NCBI GenBank assembly: GCA_035578155.1 | Contig: JAPWDM010000001.1 | Location: forward strand, 80,891,561-80,955,560 | Length of the DNA stretch: 64,000 nucleotides | Reading direction: 5' to 3' | Source of the DNA: Brachynemurus nebulosus | Taxonomy: Eukaryota; Arthropoda; Insecta; Neuroptera; Myrmeleontidae | Part shown: in pieces, positions 33,589-44,721 of the stretch | How positions within the stretch are numbered: position 1 is the stretch's first letter | Layout of the letters: every line of letters starts with the position of its first letter | The notes under the pieces: model-generated | Told to the model about the DNA's origin: nothing | What the model saw: only the letters and a program-made list of their open reading frames with translations | Database searches by the model: none | Position numbers and translations under genes: made by a program

Positions 33589-33675
33589 GGATATAGCGCA
33601 TTTGGTCAAGATAATCTGCGATAAAAAGTGTTCAACGATAAATAATCTGCGATAAAAAGTGTTCAACGATAAATT
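33589..33675. repeat. Short direct duplication
   Basis: The unit AATCTGCGATAAAAAGTGTT with CAACGATAAAT occurs twice in tandem (about 33-bp period). It lies inside the core region of the transposase-like gene and adds to its decay. Confidence 0.85.
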
Positions 33676-34951
33676 GTAATAAAGGTTAGAGATTTTTACG
33701 TCAGATCAGTTGCTTTAATGTCATCGGTTAAAAATGTGGCTGACTTTTAAAATATATTGCGAACAACGTTAACCGTCGCTATTAACCAATACTCCGGGCT
33801 CAATGCCAATGGGCAGAAAGCAATTTGCGATATTGTGTACTCGCATATTGTAGAGCAGATTAAGACATTTTCAACTGTTATGAATGATGCCTACTCGGAC
33901 AGAGAGTACGATCATTTGGATGAGACCATAAACAACAGCATTACATTGGATGATTTTATCAATGATATTTACGAATCTGCCCGAGAATCCGTATTAAATG
34001 GCGAGGAAACCGAATTTTGTAATATGCACTATTGGCGTGAAATAGTGCCTCATGTGGTGCGATTATCGAAACACTTCCCAATTTGGACAAATGTAAAGAC
34101 AGCTTATTTTCCATCATCTTCAAATGTGGCGTATTCTGCAAGATGTGAGAGTTATTTCAAAGATCTAAAACATTCTGACACATTATAATCCAATACGTTC
34201 AAATAAGTTCGTAGTGAGGCACATTCTATCAATCGAAAATATTTCAAAATTAGAACGTGCTACAGAAAAGCGAAAGGCATAAATAAGGGTTGTTGCACAG
34301 TACAATTTAAAGCGTTCTAAACTGGCCGATGCAAAAATGAAAGTTTTGCGATGAACATGAATATTTACAGCATGAAGAAAATTGACGTAATTTGAACAAG
34401 AATCAAACGTCACATTCTCTTCATGATGATTCTCTTCGTGATTCCGAATATTCTGTTATATTCGCTTCCAATAAAGAGAATCAAATAGCCAGCGAATCAA
34501 TGGATGTTACCTTTACCAAAGTAAATGATTCACAGTAGTCAGTGACGGAGGAATTGCCAGAAGATGAAAAGCTGGTTTCCGAGAAACATATTATTGAGTC
34601 GTCCGATAATTCTTCACCATTACAAGAAATCCAAAACTTGAGAAAACGGTGGAAATAATTACGGTCTTGTTCAAATATAGAAATTATGTACAATTATGCC
34701 CTGTTCGTAGACAAAAAGACAACATTTTGTGATTCCGTCTTTTGCTCTTTTATTCAAAAATATGTAGGTAATGAATTTTTGGAAAAAAATTACCAGTTTT
34801 TATGAGTTTTTTTTAATAAAAAATATTTATTTTTTCGCTACGTACCTTTCGAGGCCATATAATCTTATCATCAGGCCTTAAACGATAATATAAAAATGTT
34901 TTAAAAATTCTTAGGGTAAAAACTAATTAAAAATTGAAATTACTTTTTAGC

Positions 34952-35071
34952 GAATTTCCAAAACTGGAAATATGCTATTACAGCAGGTGTCATGACGCGA
35001 GCTAAGCCCGGGACTATAACAGAAATATGTTTTGAGGTCCCTAGGATAAGAAAATGGTATTCACTAAAATT

Positions 35072-35148
<77 letters not shown>

Positions 35149-36596
35149 TCCCACGATAACTCTCGATTGGTGTGTGGATTGGAATCTGGTTTGGCTCGTC
35201 TAAGTTCGTTAGCCAGACACGCCGGATGCCCAGAAGTAGGTTTTTCGGGCATTTTTTGTTAACAAAATGAGTTTTTTGCCACAATTAAGCAATTTTTCAA
35301 AATTTTTTTACATCAATCGAAAGTAAAAGGTAATATGGGTAAAAATGTTTTTACACCGTTGCTCTAAGTTAATTGCTTTTCGAGAAAAACTAGGAAATAT
35401 GTCGTTCTCCATTTCACTCGCACTCACGTTCTTCTTTTTCTGTCTCATTTTTTGCGAGCTACATTCGTAAAAAAAAACGCTTTATACGTTGCGTGCCATA
35501 ATTTCTTTAATCCAATTTAACGATTCGGATATATTCTATTTCTCTCTCAGTTAAATATTTTTTTATAATCTATCTATTCCATTTTTTGTTTTTTTTTTTT
35601 TTTTTTTTTTTTTTTTGAGAAAAAAAATCACGACAATTTGCTTTATGTCGGAGACGATAGATTATGTTATCCACGGAATTAAACTATTAACATTTTGGTA
35701 CAATTGTATAAAAATTACGTTAAACCACTTTGAAACAATAACACTTTTAGGTAAATTTATCCGCGTTTGCATATTGTCTTAATGATTGTGTACAAATGTA
35801 TGCACAATATATTCCCATAGATTCAATTCCAATACTATTTACTGCACTTTCAATTTTTGTTTTTTTTTTTTGTTTTTTTTTTTTTTTTTTTTTATTTGAC
35901 AGATAAAATTAATAAAATGGATGCATATATAAAAATTTTAACATTTTTTTTCGTAATATATTTCTTTTGAAATTATTAAAAAGTTTACAAAAAATAAAAA
36001 TAATGAAAAACTAGCCCACTAGCAGTGTATCTCTTTATTGTCGGACTGCCATTTTGACGAGAAAACATTTCCAAAACTCGTTATGTCCTAATTACAGATC
36101 CAAAACACGTTATGTCCAACAATTTTTATTTTTATTTTCTAAATAACTATTGCTGTATGATTTCATAGATTAATATACAATAAAAGTATATAATGTACCG
36201 CATAAATAACAATTTTTTCAACTTAATTAAATATTACTGGGAGAGAAATAACATGTTTTTTCAGCTTACTGTAAAATTTGAGATTATGTACTTAAGGAGT
36301 TTTGGAATTGGACGACACGTATGGAAATAAAAAAAACATTTTATATTAGTGTTATAGATTTAATTACAAAAACTCATTATTGTATATAAATTTTGATTGT
36401 CAAATATCACTTTTCACAACACATTAATATCACTGAACTTTTTTCAATTGAAAATTACAAAACTTGGATATATTTCTTCACGAAAAATATGATTAATAAT
36501 CAAAAGATAATCCAGGTCCTAGATGAGATCCGCCAGTGTCCAATATTTGGAAATTCGCTATGTTATGCAGATGCTGCGACAGGGGTATTTTTAAGA
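34952..36596. mobile_element. Insertion within the left arm, with short inverted ends
   Basis: It begins TAGCGAATTTCCAAAACTGG and ends with the inverted partner (CCAATATTTGGAAATTCGCTA at 36529-36550) plus about 40 bp. Interior: a TA array, two long poly-T tracts (35590-35616, 35861-35894) and AT-rich sequence. No gene is supported; ORF 36393-36611 straddles its end. Confidence 0.5.
35078..35148. repeat. (TA)n/(GT)n microsatellite
   Basis: About 29 TA units followed by seven GT units. The overlapping ORFs are repeat translations. Confidence 0.95.
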
Positions 36597-36796
36597 AAAA
36601 CAACTTTCTAGTAAAATATCAAATAAATAAAATTAATGAAAAACATTCATTATCACATAAATAAAATTGTTTCATCTGTATAAAAGGATTAACAAGTAAA
36701 AATTTAAAAAAAATAAAATATTATAAATTGTGTAATAATAGAAATAAAATGTGTTGGAAACATTTTCATTGACTAGTATACTGTTGTTATATCTAC

Positions 36797-37690
36797 AGTG
36801 GACATTCAATGGTACGTACTCCGATTTTACGTAGTGACGTCAGCGACTTAGTGGGGCTCTCCTCTCACAGATATGTTATCGTTTATCTGCGTTGATGAAA
36901 ATTGATGTACCAAGCCTGAGTCAGGGCCGTGGTAATATTGTATGAGGATCCCGTAGACTAAAAATTTTAAATTTTATTGCATACATATATGCACATATTC
37001 TGCATACGTAATATGCAAGATGCAAATGCAAAATGAATAACGTAAAGTTTTAGAATATTCTAATCGTCAGCTAGCAGAGATATCAAAAAACAGACTTCAC
37101 TATTGAATTGGTCACTAAAAATGAGATTTGCAACACAGTTTGACAAGAATTCTAGAATGTTCTATTTGTTAACTAACAAAGATATCAAAAAATCAATTAC
37201 AGCAATTATCTTGATAAATATTCTGAAGTATTATATTCGTAAACTAGCAAAGATATCCAAATACAGATGTCTCCATTGAATTGGTCAACTAAAAAGAGAC
37301 CAAATAGCACACTTTGGTAAGTGTTCTAGAATATTCTAATTGTCAATAGCAAAGATATTGAAAAATTGATTGCACCATTTGACTATCCAACCAAAATCAA
37401 ACTAACATAAACTAAATATTCCATTTTGGCCAACATTCTAGAATGATCTGTTCGTCAGCCAGAATAGAATATTCTAGAATATTGATCAAAACGTGATGTT
37501 TCGTCTTTTTTTTGACCAATTAAATGGTACAACCGGTTTCTCGATATCTCTGCAAGTTGACGAGTAGAATATTCTATAATTTTTGCCAGCTTCGGCTATT
37601 TGGCCTCTTTTAGGCTGATGAATCCAATAGTGAAATTGGTTTCTCGACATCTTTGCTAGTTTTCTAAAAATCGCACTTATATTCATTAAT
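36797..37690. mobile_element. Foldback-like element C with heat-shock-element repeats
   Basis: The left end CAGTGGACATTCAATGGTAC and following ACTCCGATTTTACGTAGTGACGTC match the right end of element A (inverted), as does the AGTCAGGGCCGT block. Forward cores start at about 37048, 37150, 37221, 37324 and 37436; reverse cores have GAA at 37467 and 37567. TTCTAGAATGTTC, TTCTAGAATATTC and GAATATTCTAGAA are intact. The matching right terminus is missing; a TACAGTCAGCCACACTCG sequence, probably the start of another element, begins at about 37695. Confidence 0.7.
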
Positions 37691-38674
37691 ATACAGTCAG
37701 CCACACTCGTATTCGTACAGCAGCATATTTTCTCATATGACAAAATTTAAACCAAGTGGATTCCCATAATTTCCCACAAATTTGAACTTTTTTGTTTATA
37801 ATATTAATATTTAGTTCTTCTACTTCCTATATAAGCTAAAAAAAATTTCATTAATAGTTTTTAAAAAAAAATTCTCTAAGAAAAATGTTATGCATGCAAG
37901 TTGTATCAACATGTCAAACGCCACATTCGTATTCGTACACCATAAAATTTGATACATATTTTAATATGTTTAAAAAATGAATTATCTTATTTTCAAATTT
38001 AGAAGTATATTTACGTAGGTATATACCTTTATTTTAATTAAACATAAAATTTAATAATCCTTAAGGTCAAATTTTTGATTAATTTGCCGAAAAAATAAAA
38101 AAAAATTTTAATGGAGTTCAAGAAATTGTTAAAATAAATTCCCACAGAAAGTCCTTAAACCTCTTAAATGATAAGTGAACAACTATTTCACATTTGATTT
38201 GTCATGAAGGATAACCAACAGGATAAAGAATTAGAAAATAACTCTTGAAATATGGATAAAAAATATTACGTCTTACTCTAAATTGTCATTTTTTAATGAA
38301 AAAATTAACAAAAATCCATAAAAAAGTCAGGCTTAAGTCAGGCTTAAGTGGTCAGGAATGGTCAGGCTTAAGTGAAAGGATTACTTGGCAAAGTATTTTT
38401 GTCCTGAAAGAATTTCTCGCGTTATTGAAAGACGTGATATATACCGTGGGAATGTACGTGGTAAGTAACATAAATAAGTAATAAAATTTATATTGCTCTA
38501 AAATGTAGGAAAATAAGGATTTAAGGACAAAGTCAATGATGAAAATCTTAATTTTACGTTTATCTGTGAATATTTTGTTACATCGAGATTCAGAATCCTT
38601 ATTTGCGTAGTTTCCAGAACAATCTATCTATCTTTGTTTATATATGTTATTTACATGCATTTTTTTCCACGGTA

Positions 38675-39537
38675 CAGTGAAACCTGCCAAGTTGGACACC
38701 TCTGTATACTGGACACCTGCTCAAGTTGGACACTTTTCAATTGGCCTGGCGAAATTACATTGTTTTAAATGCATATTAATACTTATAAGTTGGACACCTC
38801 TATATGTTGGAAACCTGTCTAATTTGGACAGTTTTTTAAAATGATTTTTGATATTTTGACCTGTTTACGTTGGACATTCATGTATTTTACACGTGACCGA
38901 AACACGTGTTAGTTATGTTATGACAGTTATAATAATTGAATTTTTACACGTGACCGAAACACGTGTTAGTTATGTCCTAAAAATATAAAAGCTCGGCAGT
39001 CACAATGGTTATTAGTCAATAATCAGCAGTGATTTCATGTGTACAGATCTCTTGAATATTTATTAGTTACAAATTTAACACCATGAGTTCGAAGCGAAAA
39101 TGTTTAGTAGAATTGACCATTGAAAAGAAAAAAAATGTTATAGACTTAGTAGAGAATGGTGTTAGTTTAAGAAAGGCAGCCGACCAATTTGGAATTTCCA
39201 AATCAACTGTTGGGAATATTTTGAAGTGTAAAGACGAAATTTTGAAAGCTTACGAAAAGAATTGCAGCGCCGAACGAAAACGAAAAATTCGTAAAACTGG
39301 TAATGAAGCAATAAATCAAAAAGTTATTCGATAGTTAATTTCAATAAATATTGATACGTAGATGTGTGTATATGTATTACTTTAAAAATAATTAATTTTG
39401 CATTATATTCTAAATTAGTGTTAACCTTAAAATTACTAAGCGTAGATGATTTTGGTATTTTGCATATGTTGGACACCTGTTTATGTTGGACAGTTTTTGA
39501 TTGCACCGCGGGTGTCCAACTTAAACAGGTTCTACTG
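38675..39537. mobile_element. pogo/Tigger-type miniature element (863 bp)
   Basis: The ends CAGTGAAACCTGCCAAGTTG and, inverted, CAGTAGAACCTGTTTAAGTT are flanked by TA (38673-38674 and 39538-39539). The motif TTGGACA recurs many times near both ends and may be transposase binding repeats. The only gene is the helix-turn-helix ORF at 39083-39334. Confidence 0.88.
39083..39334 (+). CDS. Transposase DNA-binding domain only (CENP-B N/pogo type)
   Basis: 83 residues from an ATG within a TIR-bounded element. Residues ~8-55 read as the N-terminal psq-type helix-turn-helix of pogo/Tigger transposases: LTIEKKKNVIDLVENGVSLR, then KAADQFGISKSTVGNILK, followed by a basic tail (ERKRKIRK). The normal protein continues with a second HTH and a DDE catalytic domain; here the frame stops after QKVIR and no catalytic sequence follows in the remaining 200 bp. 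The ORF is intact, so it may make a small DNA-binding protein able to occupy transposon ends. Upstream, at about 38880-39000, is a short repeated ACACGTGACCGAAACACGTG block. Alternatively it is a chance survivor of a deletion. Confidence 0.8.
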   Translation: MSSKRKCLVELTIEKKKNVIDLVENGVSLRKAADQFGISKSTVGNILKCKDEILKAYEKNCSAERKRKIRKTGNEAINQKVIR

Positions 39538-40025
39538 TATATATCACGGGTTTTAATAAGGCGAGAAATTCTTTCAGTGCGAAATTTCTTTGCTATGCAA
39601 TCATTTCACCTTATCCTGACCATTTTAGGGCTCTTTGGTGGATTTTTGTTAATTTATTCATTCAAAAATGACAATTTAGAACAAGATGTAGTACTTTTTA
39701 TCCATATTTCAAGAGTTATTTTCTAATTTATTATCCTGTTTGTGGTCCTTTATGACATATTAAGTGTTAAATAGTCGCCTACTTACAATTTAAGCCCTTT
39801 CTGAAGAATTTATTTTGGTAGCATACATCAATAATCGATTTCTTGGACTCTATTGAAATTCCTTTAATTTTCCAGTAAATATATGGAAAAATTGATCTTG
39901 AGGATTATTCTATTTTATGTTTATTTAAAATAAAGGTACAAACCTACGTAAATATATGTACTTCTAAAATTGAAAATAAAGTAATTCATTTTTGAAACAT
40001 ATAAAAATATTTATAAAATTTTCAG

Positions 40026-40205
40026 GTGTACGAATACGAATGTGGCGTTGGACATGTTGATACAAACTGCATGCATAACATTTTTCTTACAAGGGGAGTA
40101 TCAAACATGGGAATCACGGATTTGGGAGAAATTAATATATGTTGTGGAATGTATTTCTCTGAGTATTGTAGTGATAATAATTTAGGCCAATGCGACTTTA
40201 TTTAG
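40026..40205 (+). CDS. Cysteine-rich possible exon (left palindrome arm)
   Basis: 59 codons open directly after a TTTTCAG splice-acceptor-like site and end at TAG. The peptide starts V-Y-E-Y-E-C-G-V-G-H and has six cysteines in the pattern C-x8-C-x23-C-C-x6-C-x8-C, with the motif NICCGMYFSEYC. That density of cysteine is unusual for random AT-rich translation, and suggests an exon of a small extracellular protein captured by the repeat. There is no signal peptide in this piece. The mirror copy at 40957-41193 encodes almost the same peptide. No family was recognised with confidence. Confidence 0.35.
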   Translation: MYEYECGVGHVDTNCMHNIFLTRGVSNMGITDLGEINICCGMYFSEYCSDNNLGQCDFI

Positions 40206-40281
40206 AAATTAAACGCACGAAAAATTTCGAATAACATATCGTGTTTGATATGTATCAGTTAGTTGGTATTGTCTGCAACAT

Positions 40282-40380
40282 GGGCCGCTGGTGGTGTGGT
40301 TAGTGAGTTCTCTCATGTATCTAACTTTTTTAAAATACAGACGGAAAGGTTCTGTGTTCGAATCTATGCCTTTCCAACAT
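40282..40380 (+). repeat. tRNA-derived SINE-like head (left arm)
   Basis: GTGGTTAGTGAG resembles a Pol III A box and GTTCGAATC (40356-40364) matches the B box, about 55 bp apart. The mirror copy is at about 40845-40945 on the minus strand. Confidence 0.5.
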
Positions 40381-40844
40381 AAAAAATTCTCTTTTCAATT
40401 TTTTTTAACTTTTTCAATATTGTACAATTGGTCAATTAATTACATTGAGGATGCTATAATTTTTTTTTAAAGGAGATATGGTATTCTTTTTTATTCCATT
40501 AGTATAAAAAATTTTACAATTGCCACTACTTTAAATAAGGATAAAATGAAGAATGTCTAAAGATAGTATGAATAATTTATAATAAAAATCGCTTTAATTT
40601 TATGTAAAAAAATTCAGTAATTTAAAATTTACGATAAAATTACTGTTACATATAATGACAACATGTACAAAAAATATTATATCTCCTTTTTCAGAAAATA
40701 ATTATAGCATAATAATGACATAGAAAAGAATACCATATCTCCATTTAAAAAAAAAATGTATAGCATCCTCAATGTAATTAATTGACCCATTGTACAATAT
40801 TGAAAAAGTAAAAAAAAAAATTGAAAACAGAATTATTTATGTTG

Positions 40845-40945
40845 GAAAGGCATAGATTCGAACATAGAACCTTTCCGTCTGTATATTAAAAAAGTTACAT
40901 ACATGAGAGAACTCACTATCCATACCACCAGCGGCCCATGTTGCA
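40845..40945 (-). repeat. tRNA-derived SINE-like head (right arm)
   Basis: Mirror of 40282-40380. The B-box word is changed to GTTCGAATC with a diverged upstream TTCTATG. It shows that the SINE-like head was present before the arms were duplicated. Confidence 0.45.
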
Positions 40946-40989
40946 GACAATACCAACTAACTGATACATATCAAACACGATATGTTATT

Positions 40990-41190
40990 CGAAATTTTTC
41001 CTGCGTTTAATTTATAAATAAAGTCGCATTGGCCTAAATTATTATCACTACAATACTCAGAGAAATACATTCCACAACATATATTAATTTCTCCCAAATC
41101 CGTGATTCCCATGTTTGATACTCCCCTTGTAAGAAAAATGTTATGCATGCAATTTGTATCAACATGTCCAACGCCACATTCGTATTCGTA
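40990..41190 (-). CDS. Cysteine-rich possible exon (right palindrome arm)
   Basis: Mirror copy of 40026-40205, opening V-Y-E-Y-E-C and retaining all six cysteines. The stop of the left copy is lost, so the frame continues to about 40957. The sequence before the frame ends TTTTAAG, still AG, but the pyrimidine tract differs from the left copy. Confidence 0.3.
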
Positions 41191-41905
41191 CACCTTAAAA
41201 TTTGATAAATATTTTTATATGTTTCAAAAATGAATTACTTTATTTTCAAATTTAGAAGTACATATATTTACGTAGGTTTGTACCTTTATTTTAAATAAAC
41301 ATAAAATAGAATAATCCTCAAGGCCAATTTTTCCATATATTTACTGGAAAATTAAAGGAATTTCAATAGAGTCCAAGAAATCGCTTATTAATCGGCATCC
41401 AGAACAAGAAACGGAATAAATTAGGTTGCCCTTCTTCTTAGGTGGTATAGCTGGTTTTTAACTGGTGTGGAGGGAATTTTTAAGCGTAAATGGATAACTA
41501 AATACCGGTCGCAAGCCATTTGATCGCAGAAGAGAGAATACGGGGGCATTATTACACAATTTATAATATTTTATTGTTTCTAAATTTTTAATTGTTAATC
41601 CTTTTCTACAGATGAAAAAAATTTTTGTTGTATTATTTTATTTATGTGGTAATCAATGTTTTTAATTAATTTTATTTATTTGACATTTCACTAAAAAGTT
41701 GTTTTTTTCCACAAAAACTGTAAGTAATTTTAATTTTTAATTAATTTTTACCCTAAAAATTTTTGCAACATTTTTATATTATTGTTTAAGGCTTGATGAT
41801 GAGATTATATGGTCTCGAAACGTGCGTAGCAAAAATATAAATGTTTTTTATAAAAAAAAAAAAACCTTTCATAAAACCTGGCGATTTTTTTCTAAAAATT
41901 CATTA

Positions 41906-42591
41906 TCTAACAACACATCACGAAAAATCCTTGATAATTCAAAAATATGTAAAAGGTGGTGATGCAACCTCATCTGTCTACCGAGAACGTGATATTATTT
42001 TGAGTTTAAACTGTACCGCGGAGAACAACATTATCAGTTACCGTGGCCGCCTGTCAGCATTTTTAGAAAACATGATTGTTGATTACCCTGTACTATGTAA
42101 AAATTTAAAATGTCAAGAATGTGGTCCATGTGTTGTCGAGCATTTTCAGAAATTTCTTAAAATCTGTGCTTATTAAACATTAAAAATTGTTTAACATGTA
42201 AAACACCCTTACAAAAAGAGCAAAAATTTAATAGCTTTTTGTGCTTTGAATTTGACACCACTATGCAAATTGACAAAAATATATTTCAAAATAGGGTGGT
42301 TCTCAGCGACATTTCGGACAAAATTGAATGTGACGGGAAAATCTATATGCTAAGCGGAATAGTTGTGTCTACCGCGGACTATTTAAAGACTTTATGTCGT
42401 TTAATTCAAGGGGGTGGATAGAATACGATGACTTGGCCAGAAAACCAAAATATATAATAAAAGACTGTAAGACGTATTACGCTGTAATACGTACTTATCC
42501 TGTAATTGTCATGTATATAGAAATACGAGGCACATCTTTTAATACCCCTATATCGAGAAATTTTATGCAGTATATCGGCGAAAATTTCTAA
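41906..42591 (+). pseudogene. Transposase-like gene, USP-like C-terminal part
   Basis: Probably the 3' part of the gene broken at 34768. The frame LIIQKYVKGGDATSSVYRER, then DIILSLNCTAENNIISYRG, ends in CQECGPC (to 42176). After frame changes DKNIFQNRVVLSDIS and IYMLSGIVVSTADYLKTLCR lead to GGGWIEYDDLARKP and a hydrophobic strand (TYPVIVMYIE). W-x-E/Y-Y-D-D-L after a Y-x-L-x-G segment resembles the His-box/Asp end of ubiquitin-specific proteases; here the candidate His is replaced by Tyr (ADYLK), whereas the 29.6-kb copy has ADHFK. No Cys box was found. It is decayed. Confidence 0.5.
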
Positions 42592-43010
42592 TAAATAAAT
42601 GAAGCGATTTTATTATGTATACGTTGTTTCTAACGAAAAGTCTAAGAGTGTTTAAATAGTTTAGTTACCACTGACAAGGAAAAATTATATAATGTAATAT
42701 AAATTTATTGTATATGCATAAGATTTATATATAAATTCGTATTTGAAATAAATTTATCTATGTTTAATTTTTAGTGCCCATTAAAAAACTCAAATTCCCT
42801 TAGAACCCTTTTTTATTACACGGTCGATAGTTTCAGTGTAAAATTACAGCAAGTATGGTTAATTACTTTCTTACACGAAAAGTACTGTAAATTCATAAGT
42901 GATTGTAATTTTACCTAACTCCTGTAACATTTATTCTAATTTCATCTAATATTAATTTATTGTAAACACAAAATATCATATTTTTTTACACCAGGTTTAT
43001 ATCATACTGT
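42592..43010. other. AT-rich, no gene
   Basis: No ORF, repeat boundary or RNA gene was recognised. Confidence 0.5.
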
Positions 43011-43378
43011 AAGGTCCGGCATACACGCTACGGTATACCGGAGAGGTATACCTGTACAGGTAAACTGCACAGGTAAACCTGAGCGTGTATGTTAGTGAAA
43101 CTGTACCGGTGACCAGACCTGCAGAAAGAATTGAAAATTAGTATTTTCTACCTGCGCAGGTATGTATACCGGAGCGTGTATGTGAGTCAAACTACACCTG
43201 CACAAGTTTGATTCAGTTGTTTATACGCTTTCACTAATGATGAGTAAAACCTGTGCAAGTTACCTGTACAGGTATACCTCTCCGGTATACCGTAACGTGT
43301 GTTGCCTGTGCAGGTAAACCTGTGTAGTTTACCTGCGCAGGCATACCGTAACGTGTATGCCCGGCCTTAAAAGAAAAA
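43011..43378. mobile_element. Harbinger-like MITE with 10-bp palindromes
   Basis: The inverted ends are AAGGTCCGGCATACACG and AAGGCCGGGCATACACG. The interior repeats GGTATACC, CCTGTACAGG, CCTGTGCAGG and CCTGCGCAGG many times, mostly as perfect palindromes. It is clearly more GC-rich than its surroundings. The terminus resembles the Harbinger-type MITE at 31220 (GGCCCCTACACG). Target duplication is unclear (TAA against TTA). Confidence 0.75.
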
Positions 43379-44721
43379 TTTCACTTCGACGTAAACAGTT
43401 ATAACTTTTACAGACTTAAAAAATATATTACAAAAAAAATAAAACCCAATATTTTTTTATACACAAATTTATATTAAAAATTTTAATTGCCTTAACTAAA
43501 GTGCATTAATCAGACATGAATGTATGATTGTTATTAATTACATAATCTAAACAGAAAACTTTATAATACACGTATATCTGACAACGTCATATAAAATAAA
43601 CAGGTGAATGATCAAAACGAACATGATCATGGCGTCATCAACACATCAAATGTTATATAATTTTACACAAATAGTGTATTCTTACTTAACCATATTGTGA
43701 AATTACATTTTTAACGATTAGTTTTGTAATTGCGCATTTTGAAAAAATATAATAATACACAAAAATGAAATTTTAAGTTGGATATTTCCATACTTTTACA
43801 CAATTTTTGCGAATTTTTATGTAGCTAAAATTTTTAATTTAGAATTTTTATATTTTTTTATTCTAATTTTATAAATAATAACATAAATTAATATTTTACT
43901 TAGCAAAAATATTGTTTTATTTTTTTTTTTTAATAAGGAGTATGCATATAACTCAAATAAAGGGTATCCCCCGATAAGAATGGCCGGTTGGCCCCCAGAC
44001 GAGATTTTCGACGGCACTTTGACTACTCTAAGAGCAGCTAATAAGAGCCTTATATCTTGAGTAGTTTAGAAGTTATTTGTGATAATAGGTATTAAGGCCA
44101 TCATTTTTTAATCCTTTCTCTCTCGTAAACTATTACGGATATTGAAATGAACTAAAAACCATTGAGTAGGTCTTAATTAGTACTATAATATATATTTCTT
44201 TTAAATTTTTCCGTTATTAAACAATGATAAAAAATTCGAGAAAGAAATAGACAATTTTTTAGTAGTTCCTTCAGAGTGATAATCACGAAAAAAGCCTCAA
44301 ATATTGCACATTAGGTCCCGTTTAAGTACTGAAAGTTTCGTTAAAACAAAAGGGTGGAACACTGTCAAAGTGAAGAAACCTCGGCGGAAGTCACCATCGA
44401 AAAGTTGGATTTCATCATTCCGTTATGCTCTGTGCACAAGATTACTTTGGAGTAGTAATATGATCACGGTCATAGTTCTTGACCGATAGAGCTACTGTAG
44501 TATCATAATGATATTATAACCTAAGTGGCTAAAATGGAGGCATTTTTGAAATTGTCGCGGCCCAGCGCACGCATACAATGCAAAAAAACACTAAAATGAA
44601 AAGAGAACGTGCTGCACCCTATCGTTTTCCACCGAAAATGCAAAGAAGCAGAAATAATTATATAAGTCGTATCAGTTTCAGTGGTATCAGATCAGTCGTA
44701 TTCATGTTACTTACAGCTTTT
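43379..44721. other. AT-rich, no supported gene
   Basis: ORFs at 43817-44017 and 44304-44489 have no recognisable features. The latter includes AAACAAAAGGGTGGAACAC, loosely transposase-like, but too short to assign. Confidence 0.4.

Larger units (their letters stand above)
30843..34768 (+). pseudogene. Transposase-like gene with zinc-finger start, N-terminal and core parts
   Basis: A degenerate gene readable across several frames. A possible start is ATG 30843 (M-K-N-R-L-F-I-C-T-H-C), with C-x2-C as in a zinc finger. 31150-31220 reads LWKEIARELKTISFDTVNS and continues after a MITE as YVRNNRWNLLKDL, a MADF/Myb-like helical region. 31870-32440 reads SPVRAIYNEKKYQTLQSGWT and GNARVELGKELLNKRPE. 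After a solo LTR, 33340-34188 holds GDGIQPLFQMLSEKH, GAACDYSLALLHGI, YIRVDIAHLVKIIC and the open segment 33757-34188. This resembles the RNase-H-like core of a poorly studied arthropod transposase family. Its probable C-terminus is at 41906-42591. Many stops are present. Confidence 0.6.
37697..41400. mobile_element. Three-armed inverted-repeat complex
   Basis: Arm 1 (about 37885-38450) is inverted relative to arm 2 (39541-40100), with a pogo-type element between them. Arm 2 together with 40100-40600 is again mirrored by arm 3 (40640-41400). Shared landmarks are GCCACATTCGTATTCGTACA, ATGTTATGCATGCAA.TTGTATC and TTTACGTAGGT. The start CAGTCAGCCACACTCG after TA suggests a Tc1-type or similar TA-targeting element, but no transposase is seen. 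Confidence 0.6.
39840..41400. repeat. 1.56-kb palindrome
   Basis: Arms 39840-40600 and 40640-41400 mirror each other, centred near 40620. GGAGATATGGTATTC at 40473 pairs with GAATACCATATCTCC at 40728. Each arm carries a SINE-like head and a cysteine-rich ORF. Confidence 0.85.
34769..41905. mobile_element. 7.1-kb block with inverted ends, splitting the transposase-like gene
   Basis: TAATGAATTTTTGGAAAAAA at 34769 and its inverted partner ending at 41905 begin arms that continue through CATATAATCTTATCATCAGG, CTTAAAC.ATAATATAAAAAT and GGGTAAAAA.TAATTAAAAAT. The left arm is itself interrupted from about 34952 to 36596. It then resumes with AACAACTTTCTAG, GTCAAATAAATAAAATTAA-type sequence up to about 36760, matching 41555-41720 inverted. 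The gene pieces on the two sides share ATTCAAAAATATGTA. It is not clear whether that is a duplication of target or internal homology. Confidence 0.6.

Noticed and set aside
40282..40380. Functional tRNA gene
   Set aside because: Has A- and B-box-like words but cannot fold as a tRNA and lies in a duplicated repeat arm; treated as a SINE-like head.
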